Source: Azoamicus viridis
GTDB taxonomy: Bacteria; Pseudomonadota; Gammaproteobacteria; UBA6186; Azoamicaceae
Assembly (NCBI GenBank): GCA_043390165.1
Contig: DAWERM010000001.1
Span: 186,001-250,000 of the forward strand
Length of the DNA stretch: 64,000 nucleotides
Direction: 5' to 3'
The notes below the pieces were generated by a model. It did no database searches. It saw only the letters and a list, made by a program, of their open reading frames with translations, and was not told the DNA's origin. Below are positions 56,848-64,000 of the stretch, in pieces. The position numbers and the translations under genes are program-made. Position 1 is the first letter of the stretch; each line of letters begins with the position of its first letter.

Positions 56848-59472
56848 TCAAACAAACTTACCATGACACTTCTTATACTTTATATTAGATCCACAATAAC
56901 AAACAGAATTTCTACCTATTTTTCTAATATCTCTAATAAACGGTTTATTGTCAATAAGCTTAGATATATTTTCCGAACTACTATGACTGTAACTTAAATC
57001 GTCACTTTTTAACAAACCATTATGTCCATCAAGAGCTATATCTAAAGGGAACTTTAAAATTAACATTATAAATTCATACTTTATATCATTTAACATATTT
57101 TCAAATAATTTAAAAGCTTCATTTTTATATTCACTTTTTGGATCTTTCTGAGCATACCCTCTCAAATGAATGCTTTTTTTAACTTGTTCTAAATTAACTA
57201 AATGTTCTTTCCATTTCACGTCCAAAATATTTAAAAACAGCACTTTCTCAAAAACTCTCATATTTTGAAAACCTAACTTAACTTCTTTAGAACCATAAAT
57301 TTCTAAGATTTTTTTTACAACAAAATCTTTAAAACTCTCTAAATCACTTAAAAACAAGCTTTCATAAAAAATATTAGATCCAAACTCTATATTCAATAAT
57401 TCTAAAAATTTTTTGACCTCTACATCAGAAGAAAAATCTTCGTTAGATAAATTAAAATCAATAAAATCAAATAAAACATCTTTTAATATATCAAATACAA
57501 CACTAGAAATATTATTACTAGCTATTAAACTATTACGCCTATCATAAATTAGCTTCCTTTGCACATTAACAACATCATCAAATTCTAATAATTGCTTTCT
57601 TATATTAAAATTATGCCCTTCAAGTTGCCGTTGAGCATTCTCTATAGATCTGCTAACAATTGAATGTGCTATCGCTTCATCTTTCTTAATACTCAATTTA
57701 TTTAATAATAAAGCCATCTTATCATTAATAAATATTCTTACCAAACTATCTTCTAAAGATAAATAAAACTGACTACTACCAGGATCACCTTGCCTGGCAC
57801 ATCTACCCCTTAACTGATTATCTATTCTTCTAGATTCATGTCTTTCCGTACCTATCACTTTCAATCCTCCTAAATTAACTACCATTATATAATGTTCATA
57901 CCAAATAGACTTTTCATCAATAGACAAAAATTTCATCCCTCCACCTAGCACTATATCCGTACCTCTACCTGCCATATTTGTAGCTATTGTAACAGCACCT
58001 AACTTACCAGCTTCAGATACAATATACGACTCCTTATCATGATATTTAGCATTTAAAACACTATGCTTAATTCTTAATTTAATCAATAAACATGATATAT
58101 ACTCCGAAACTTCTATAGAAACAGTTCCAACCAAAATAGGTCTACCTATACTAACACATTCTTTTATATCATCTATTATAGCTTTAAACTTACAATCTTT
58201 AGATAAGTATATCAAATCAGCATGATCAATTCTTATATTAGGTTTATTTGAAGGAACAACAACGACTTCCAAATTATAAATTTCATAAAACTCAAATGCT
58301 TCAGTATAAGCAGTACCAGTCATACCTGATAATTTTTTATATAACTTAAAATAATTCTGAAACGTTATTGATGCCAGAGTCTGACTTTCACTCTGTATGT
58401 CTACACCTTCTTTAGATTCAATAGCTTGATGTATACCATCGCTCCACCGTCTTCCATCCATTATTCTGCCAGTATGCTCATCAATTATTAAAACCTTATT
58501 ATCCTTAACTATATAATCAACATTTTTTTTAAACAAAACATTAGCCTTCAAACAAGAATAAACTACATGCAATAAACCTATATTACTAGAATCATATAAA
58601 TTAATAACTCCTTTTAATATTCCAAAATCTTTCAATAATTTCTCTAATCTAATAAAACCACCTTCAACTAATTGAACTTGTTTAAATTTTTCATCGATAA
58701 CATAATCACCAACTTTACTAACAAAATCATATGGTTTTAAATGACTAACTAATTTAGTAATTAAAATATACAAATCATGACTATCATCTCCAGATGAAGA
58801 AATTACTAATGGTGTCCTGGCTTCATCAATTAAAATAGAATCAACTTCGTCTATTACAACATAATCAAGATTACTTTGAACTTTATCTTCAATCGATAAA
58901 GATATATTATCTCTTAAATAATCAAATCCAAACTCATTATTAGTGCCATAAACAACATCACAACTATACGCATACCTTCTTTCAATAATATTCATCCCAA
59001 ATAATACAACACCTACTCTCAATCCTAAAAACTCATAAACAGGACCCATCCAATCAGCATCTCTTTTAGCTAAATAATCGTTAACTGTAACAATATGAAC
59101 ACTATTTCCACGCAAAGCATTCAAATATGCAGGTAATGTAGCTATCAATGTCTTACCTTCGCCAGTAGCAACCTCAGATATCTTACAATAATATAAAACT
59201 ACACCAGCCAATATTTGAACATCATAATGACGCATACCCAAAACACGTTTTGAGGCTTCCCTAACCAAAGCATATGCTTCAGGCAAAATTTCATCACTAT
59301 CTAATAAATTTAACTTATTCTTTAACTCACTAGTTTTTTTTTTTAAATCATCATCAGATAACTTAGATAAAGTTTCTTCAAAAGAGTTTACCGAAAAAAG
59401 AATTTTATTATAACTCTTTAATAATCTACTATTTCTTGTACCAAATATTTTTCTAAAAAAACTAAAAAACAT
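56848..59472 (-). CDS. secA: preprotein translocase ATPase SecA
   Basis: Motor that drives Sec-dependent export. The 874 residues are near E. coli length (901). Walker A GEGKTLIATL (about 103), DEVDSILIDEARTPL, the GTAYTEAFEF stretch, helicase motif VI RGRCARQGDPGSS and the C-terminal zinc site CYCGSNIKYKKCH are all present. It lies 8 bases after lpxC in the order ftsZ-lpxC-secA. Confidence 0.97.
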   Translation of the reverse strand: MFFSFFRKIFGTRNSRLLKSYNKILFSVNSFEETLSKLSDDDLKKKTSELKNKLNLLDSDEILPEAYALVREASKRVLGMRHYDVQILAGVVLYYCKISEVATGEGKTLIATLPAYLNALRGNSVHIVTVNDYLAKRDADWMGPVYEFLGLRVGVVLFGMNIIERRYAYSCDVVYGTNNEFGFDYLRDNISLSIEDKVQSNLDYVVIDEVDSILIDEARTPLVISSSGDDSHDLYILITKLVSHLKPYDFVSKVGDYVIDEKFKQVQLVEGGFIRLEKLLKDFGILKGVINLYDSSNIGLLHVVYSCLKANVLFKKNVDYIVKDNKVLIIDEHTGRIMDGRRWSDGIHQAIESKEGVDIQSESQTLASITFQNYFKLYKKLSGMTGTAYTEAFEFYEIYNLEVVVVPSNKPNIRIDHADLIYLSKDCKFKAIIDDIKECVSIGRPILVGTVSIEVSEYISCLLIKLRIKHSVLNAKYHDKESYIVSEAGKLGAVTIATNMAGRGTDIVLGGGMKFLSIDEKSIWYEHYIMVVNLGGLKVIGTERHESRRIDNQLRGRCARQGDPGSSQFYLSLEDSLVRIFINDKMALLLNKLSIKKDEAIAHSIVSRSIENAQRQLEGHNFNIRKQLLEFDDVVNVQRKLIYDRRNSLIASNNISSVVFDILKDVLFDFIDFNLSNEDFSSDVEVKKFLELLNIEFGSNIFYESLFLSDLESFKDFVVKKILEIYGSKEVKLGFQNMRVFEKVLFLNILDVKWKEHLVNLEQVKKSIHLRGYAQKDPKSEYKNEAFKLFENMLNDIKYEFIMLILKFPLDIALDGHNGLLKSDDLSYSHSSSENISKLIDNKPFIRDIRKIGRNSVCYCGSNIKYKKCHGKFV

Positions 59473-59480
59473 AATAAACT

Positions 59481-60380
59481 CTATAAAATAAAATCACATT
59501 CACTCTTGCTACACTTAATAAGCTCATAAGAATCTTCATCTTTTAATAAATAATCCAATAACATAATGTTCACAGTATGACCAGATCTAAACCCATAAAA
59601 AGATCCTAAAATTCTTTTACCTAATAAAAATAAATCTCCACAAGCATCCAACACTTTATGCCTTAAAATCTCGCTTTTATATCTAACTAAATATTCATTA
59701 AATATAAAATCCCTATTTAAAATAATAACATTATTCAAATTTGCACCTCTAGCTAAACTTTTACTTTTAAAAAATTCATAGTCATTAATAAAACCAAATG
59801 TTCTAGCTCTAGATATATCAACAATATAAGAAGATTTAGAAAAAACAAAACTCAACAACATATCTACATTATCAAAAAAAAACTCTCTAAAATTTAAATT
59901 TAAAGATATCTTAAAACCATTATAAGGCTTAATAATAGCATACTTATCAGATCCAGATTTATAAATAATGCTCTTTTTTATCTTTAAAAAAGTTCTAGAA
60001 TAACACTGCTCTCTCAAACCAACAGAATTAAATAAAAAAATAAATGGATATGAACTGCCATCTAATATCGGAATTTCATCTCCATCTAAATCAACAATAA
60101 TATTATCTATCCCTATAGCAAATATAGCCGATAATAAATGTTCAACAGTATTAACACATGCTCTATTATTCATCAAAGATGTAGAAAAACTAGTACTTAC
60201 TACATTTGAAACTACAGCGTATATATCTACCACACACCTTAAATCAATTCTACGAAAAATTACACCAGACCCTTCACTTGCTGGTCTAAAAATAATATTA
60301 ATTTTATTTCCGGTGTGTAACCCTATCCCAGAAATACTAACATTATTACTTATTGTAAATTGCTTTACAAAATCAAACAT
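59481..60380 (-). CDS. lpxC: UDP-3-O-acyl-N-acetylglucosamine deacetylase
   Basis: Committed step of lipid A synthesis. The 299 residues retain the zinc ligands His 81 (VEHLLSA), His 241 and Asp 245 (RHKVLDACGDL) and the catalytic His 268 (SGHTVN). An intact lpxC in such a small genome suggests that the organism still makes some lipid A, unless the other lpx genes are gone. It is 8 bases after ftsZ. Confidence 0.96.
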   Translation of the reverse strand: MFDFVKQFTISNNVSISGIGLHTGNKINIIFRPASEGSGVIFRRIDLRCVVDIYAVVSNVVSTSFSTSLMNNRACVNTVEHLLSAIFAIGIDNIIVDLDGDEIPILDGSSYPFIFLFNSVGLREQCYSRTFLKIKKSIIYKSGSDKYAIIKPYNGFKISLNLNFREFFFDNVDMLLSFVFSKSSYIVDISRARTFGFINDYEFFKSKSLARGANLNNVIILNRDFIFNEYLVRYKSEILRHKVLDACGDLFLLGKRILGSFYGFRSGHTVNIMLLDYLLKDEDSYELIKCSKSECDFIL

Positions 60381-60388
60381 AAATATAC

Positions 60389-61450
60389 TTAAACAATATC
60401 ACTTATAAATTTCATAATATTTAAATTTCCAGATAATTTATCTATTCTACCTACAACATTTCTTACGCTTTCAACTAATACACGCCTGCTAGGTTCCAAT
60501 CCAGTAGCAACCAAAGTTACTTTTAATTCATCATTAAAACTAGAATCTATAACAGTGCCAATAATTACAGTTGCATTATCAGAAGTAAACTCCCTAATTA
60601 TAGTTCCAACCTCTTTAAATTCAGATATAGACATATCTAAACCTGCTGTTATATTAACTAAAACTCCCTTAGCTCCAAATATATCAATATTATCTAATAA
60701 ATGACTTTTTATTGCCAATCTAGCAGCAATTCTTGCTCTATTTTCCCCTCTAGCATTACCTGTACCTATAACAGAAACACCCATTTCAGACATAACAGTC
60801 TTTATATCAGCAAAATCTACGTTAATCAAACCTGGCCTAGTAATCAACTCAGATATACCCTGAACAGCTCCTAATAAAACATTATTAGCAGCTTTAAAAG
60901 CATCAACTAAAGTTACATCTGTTCCTAATTCATTAAGTAAGCGTTCATTAGGTATTGTAATCAAAGAATCAACTATATTACTTAATAAAGCTATACCTTC
61001 CTCAGCTACCTTCATTCTCTTATTCCCTTCAATCAAAAATGGCTTAGTAACAACAGCAACTGTTAAAATACCTAATTCCCTAGCTATCTGAGCTATAACT
61101 GGAGCAGCACCTGTTCCCGTGCCACCACCCATGCCTGCTGTGATAAATAACATATCAGTACCATTTAAAACATTACGTAACTTATCACTATCTTCTATAG
61201 CACTTTGTCTACCTATCTCAGGATCAGCACCGGCACCCAATCCTTTTGTTATATTTCTACCTAATTGAATTATTATTCTAGCAGACGTGGTCTTTAAAGC
61301 TTGAGCATCAGTATTAGCACATATAAAATCAACACCTTCTATCATAGAATTTACCATATGAGTAACAGCATTACCTCCACCTCCACCAACTCCTATTACT
61401 TTTATAACAGCGTCATCTGGAAGACTATCCACTAATCTAAACATAAACAC
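60389..61450 (-). CDS. ftsZ: cell division GTPase FtsZ with a short C-terminal tail
   Basis: Tubulin-like protein that forms the division ring. The GTP motif GGGTGTG is at 108-114, the T7 loop region NVDFADIKTVM is present and the core ends near residue 318 (VTLVATGL). Only 35 residues follow, against about 65 in E. coli. The tail ends NLNIMKFISDIV, which may be a degenerate form of the DIPAFL peptide that binds FtsA and ZipA. ftsA and ftsQ, normally just upstream, are not here. Confidence 0.96.
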   Translation of the reverse strand: MFMFRLVDSLPDDAVIKVIGVGGGGGNAVTHMVNSMIEGVDFICANTDAQALKTTSARIIIQLGRNITKGLGAGADPEIGRQSAIEDSDKLRNVLNGTDMLFITAGMGGGTGTGAAPVIAQIARELGILTVAVVTKPFLIEGNKRMKVAEEGIALLSNIVDSLITIPNERLLNELGTDVTLVDAFKAANNVLLGAVQGISELITRPGLINVDFADIKTVMSEMGVSVIGTGNARGENRARIAARLAIKSHLLDNIDIFGAKGVLVNITAGLDMSISEFKEVGTIIREFTSDNATVIIGTVIDSSFNDELKVTLVATGLEPSRRVLVESVRNVVGRIDKLSGNLNIMKFISDIV

Positions 61451-61534
61451 TCCTTTTAATAAAAGTAAACTCTAAAACTCATACAAAAATAAAAAATATA
61501 TCTTAAACATTTATGAATAAAAAAATAAAATACA

Positions 61535-62230
61535 CTATTCTATTGAATCACTCAAAAAATCATCACCGTTGACATCGCTTACATAATCACTATTTTGAAA
61601 ATAAATACTTTTTAAAAAAGAATACCCATCAACCATATTTTTATCAAAAAAATTACTATCAAATGATACCTGACTTTTTTTATTAAGAATCTCAAAAAAA
61701 TAATAAAAAACTAATCTTTTAAAATAATAAAATTGAGGGACAAATAATTGCATTATAATTAAGCTTATATTGTCTCTAACAGTACCAGGACCTATAATTG
61801 GTAATATCATATATGTTGAATTATTATAACCATAAAATCTTAAAACTTCTTTAAAATCTAGCCTAAAATATTCTACACCCACTCTACTTGCCAAATCAAA
61901 AAACCCAAGCAATCCAAAAGTAGAATTTATAAAAATCCTAGTAAGACTTACACTCGCTGTATTAAAATTGAATACAAACAAACTATTAGTAAAATTTTGA
62001 AAATCGGAAAAATTTTTAAAAAAATTTGATATATTCTTCTCCAAAAATATTGGTATAATATTGATATAAACAATAGTAGCTGGATCTATTAAAGTCTTAT
62101 CTATTCCTCTATTAAACGAATAAATTCTTCTGTTAAAAAATTCAAAATTATCAACACAATAAAAACTCAAAGTTTTACAACCACTTAAAAAAAATATAAA
62201 AACTATGAAAAAAATACTTAAAAACTTCAT
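61535..62230 (-). CDS. mlaA: MlaA/VacJ family outer-membrane lipoprotein
   Basis: Outer-membrane part of the Mla phospholipid transport system. Start is placed at ATG 62230, giving a lipoprotein signal MKFLSIFFIVFIFFLSGC with lipidated Cys 18. The family motifs FNRRIYSFNRGIDK, STFGLLGFFDLASRVG and ILPIIGPGTVRDN are present. It is 231 residues. The MlaBCDEF partners are not in this window. It lies upstream of ftsZ, where ftsA would normally be. Confidence 0.9.
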   Translation of the reverse strand: MKFLSIFFIVFIFFLSGCKTLSFYCVDNFEFFNRRIYSFNRGIDKTLIDPATIVYINIIPIFLEKNISNFFKNFSDFQNFTNSLFVFNFNTASVSLTRIFINSTFGLLGFFDLASRVGVEYFRLDFKEVLRFYGYNNSTYMILPIIGPGTVRDNISLIIMQLFVPQFYYFKRLVFYYFFEILNKKSQVSFDSNFFDKNMVDGYSFLKSIYFQNSDYVSDVNGDDFLSDSIE

Positions 62231-62386
62231 AATACAAAGCAAAAAAAACACACCACTAAAATTAAATAAAAAATATTTTATATATAAAAATTAACGCTAC
62301 GCTCATAAAATATTAAATTACTAATAAAAAAACACTTTAATTATATTATATTTAAAAACTAAAAAAAATTGTATAAATTTAAAATA

Positions 62387-63583
62387 ATGAAAATAGCTAA
62401 ATATACAAAAAAAAAAATACCAATATTAATTGTTGCATTATTTATAATAATAATAACATTCACTAATTACGGATACAAAATATTATTTATATGTTTAAAA
62501 AATATATATTTTAAAGATATACATGTAGAAAACATATCAGGAAACATAACATCAGGATTTAATATAAAAAATATATATTTTATAAAAAATAAAAAAGAAA
62601 TATCAGTAAAAAATGCAATTTTTAAAATCAAAATACAAAACTTCAACACAATTATAATAAAAAATTTTAAAATAAATGATATAAAAATTATACAAAATAC
62701 AAATAAAAACGTAATAAATAAAATTAAAATAAAAAAATTAACAGGAAATATAAAACTTAAAAAAAACTTTATCTTAGCAACCATAAATAATATTTATGGA
62801 AAAATAAATAATATAGAACTAAATGGAAACATAAAAGTACAAATTTATAATACCAATATAAAAATATTAACTGGACTAATAACATTAGGGCAAAATATAA
62901 CAAATATAAATAAAAAATTATCTTTATTAAAAATAACACATCCAAATATAGTAACAAAAAACTTATCTTTTAAATTATTTTACAAAAAAAACAATATAAC
63001 AAACAAAAACACTAAGATATTATTAATACAAAATTTTTCATATAAAAATATAAATCTTAAAAATTTTACAGGAACACTTAAAAATTCATATACAAAATTG
63101 AAACTTAACAACTTAAGTTTTGAAAAAAATTTCATAAATAAAATTTATGTAAAAACGAGTAAATTAAATAAAAACTTTACTTTAAAATTAAAATCAAAAT
63201 ACAAAAAAATCAAATTAAATACATTCAATAAAAGAAAAAATAATAAAATTAAATCAATTATAAAAAAAATAAAATTTTACAAATATAAATCAACAAAACC
63301 TACAAAGGTTGATGCATCAAAAAATACGATAAATATAAATAAAATAGAATTCATAAATAGATACACATCATCAAAAATAATATTCAAATCAACAATAACT
63401 TTTCATAAAAAAAAATACATTTATGGAAATTTCTATATATATAATGTAAACGCAAATATATTAAATACACAAACACACAACAGATCAAACATATACAATG
63501 TATACATAATAGGAAAAATATATGGAAAAATAAAAAAACCATTAACTAGCCAACTTACATGTACTATAAAATCTAACCATTAA
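62387..63583 (+). CDS. TamB-like N-terminal remnant (tentative)
   Basis: A 398-residue lysine/asparagine/isoleucine-rich protein with one N-terminal membrane segment (about 12-36). The next part (VENISGNITSGFNIKNIYFIKN, partly quoted, about 49-70) has the pattern of the TamB/AsmA-like N-terminus, a signal anchor followed by a GxLxxGxxIxxIxY repeat and beta-strand repeats. TamB is usually over 1200 residues and ends in DUF490, which is absent, so this would be a remnant or a shortened lipid-transfer protein. ATG at 62387 is preferred to the TTG six codons earlier. Recognition is weak. Confidence 0.45.
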   Translation: MKIAKYTKKKIPILIVALFIIIITFTNYGYKILFICLKNIYFKDIHVENISGNITSGFNIKNIYFIKNKKEISVKNAIFKIKIQNFNTIIIKNFKINDIKIIQNTNKNVINKIKIKKLTGNIKLKKNFILATINNIYGKINNIELNGNIKVQIYNTNIKILTGLITLGQNITNINKKLSLLKITHPNIVTKNLSFKLFYKKNNITNKNTKILLIQNFSYKNINLKNFTGTLKNSYTKLKLNNLSFEKNFINKIYVKTSKLNKNFTLKLKSKYKKIKLNTFNKRKNNKIKSIIKKIKFYKYKSTKPTKVDASKNTININKIEFINRYTSSKIIFKSTITFHKKKYIYGNFYIYNVNANILNTQTHNRSNIYNVYIIGKIYGKIKKPLTSQLTCTIKSNH

Positions 63584-64000
63584 TACTTCTGTTTATAATG
63601 CTAATTTCTTCTAACTTTTCTTTGATCAAAATTGAAAACTTTTCATTGACATTTCTTATATTATTTAATATAAAATTCCAATAATCAGCAGCAATATTAT
63701 AATTTCCATTTTTATAAGCATCTATAGCTAACAAATTTAAAATTTCAAATTGTTTAGGATCTTTCAATAAAATCTTATTAGAAATTTGAATACACTCATT
63801 ATCTAAAAAACCTTTAGATAATTTAGCTTTAATTAATACATAATTTACCATCAAATCAATATCATCATTATTGATAACATATGCCGCATTAATATATTCC
63901 AAAGATTTATCATAAACACCTTGTATTTCATACAATTTTCCTAAATGCCATAATAATATATAATTATTACGCAAATATAAAGATTGTTTAATCAAAGCAA
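63573..64000 (-). CDS. TPR protein resembling CcmI (cytochrome c biogenesis), cut by window edge
   Basis: The frame is open to the window end, so the N-terminus is missing. The visible 142 or so residues form tetratricopeptide repeats: LLWHLGKLYEIQGVYDKSLEY, then NLLAIDAYKNGNYNIAADYWNFIL near the end. The last pattern (A...G.Y..A..YW..IL) is typical of the C-terminal domain of CcmI, which presents apocytochrome c to the heme ligase. This would fit the c-type cytochromes in the window. Another TPR protein cannot be excluded. Overlaps the convergent TamB-like gene by 11 bases. Confidence 0.65.
   Translation of the reverse strand, partial: ALIKQSLYLRNNYILLWHLGKLYEIQGVYDKSLEYINAAYVINNDDIDLMVNYVLIKAKLSKGFLDNECIQISNKILLKDPKQFEILNLLAIDAYKNGNYNIAADYWNFILNNIRNVNEKFSILIKEKLEEISIINRSING

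Overview
The window comes from a very small, very AT-rich, gene-dense bacterial chromosome with gammaproteobacterial-type gene orders: thrS-infC-rpmI-rplT-pheST, ftsZ-lpxC-secA, lepA-lepB-rnc-era-acpS and rpmB-rpmG. Genes abut or overlap by a few bases, no tRNA encodes its CCA end, several proteins are cut down to their core, and no transposon, phage or CRISPR is visible. Most of the content is translation, envelope/secretion and respiration. The combination of extreme reduction with copper nitrite reductase, NO reductase and cbb3 oxidase recalls the respiratory (denitrifying) endosymbionts of protists, Candidatus Azoamicus and relatives. That placement is inference from gene content and has not been checked by 16S phylogeny.

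Layout. 1-5069: thrS (3' part), infC with an ATT start, rpmI, rplT, pheS and a pheT lacking its tRNA-binding OB domain. 5142-12878: a cbb3 oxidase block (ccoNOQP, ccoG, ccoI, a TauE/SafE-like membrane protein) plus a short convergent ccoS on the other strand. 13026-16516: mreB, tsaB and an RNase E reduced to its catalytic half. 16541-21500 (minus): one rRNA operon, 16S-tRNA-Ile-tRNA-Ala-23S-5S, with clear processing stems and a putative promoter. 21686-29534: tyrS, ybeY, tRNA-Val, rpsT, feoAB and sdhCDAB. 29809-34956: pyruvate dehydrogenase aceE-aceF-lpd. 35065-42902: a denitrification island with norQD (+) and, on the minus strand, cytochrome c5, norC, norB, nirK, nirV and a SCO protein. 42948-43123: two adjacent octamer tandem repeats. 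43178-48010: peroxiredoxin, single-PDZ HtrA protease, tatAB, smpB, rpmG, rpmB, pth, rplY and tRNA-Gln. 48155-53285 (+): dnaQ, lepA, lepB, rnc, era, acpS. 53282-64000: proS, serS, ssb, secA, lpxC, ftsZ, mlaA, a TamB-like remnant and the end of a CcmI-like TPR protein.

How it works together. Pyruvate dehydrogenase and succinate dehydrogenase feed electrons to the quinone pool. Electrons can then leave to oxygen through a high-affinity cbb3 oxidase, or to nitrite and nitric oxide through NirK and the cytochrome c-dependent NorCB, with cytochrome c5 as a likely periplasmic carrier. The copper and heme needs of these enzymes are matched by CcoI, CcoG, CcoS, SCO, a CcmI-like protein and FeoAB. Export uses SecA, LepB and TatAB. 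Nitrate reductase, nitrous oxide reductase, the bc1 complex and ATP synthase are not in this window.

The points most worth a second look are the dual O2/NO respiratory set in a reduced genome, a two-heme NorC, a FeoB whose GTPase motifs are eroded while its membrane gate is intact, the domain losses in PheT, RNase E, FtsZ and AceF, the octamer repeats upstream of cytochrome c5, shared palindromes in regulatory gaps, and an apparent strand-composition switch near the rRNA operon.
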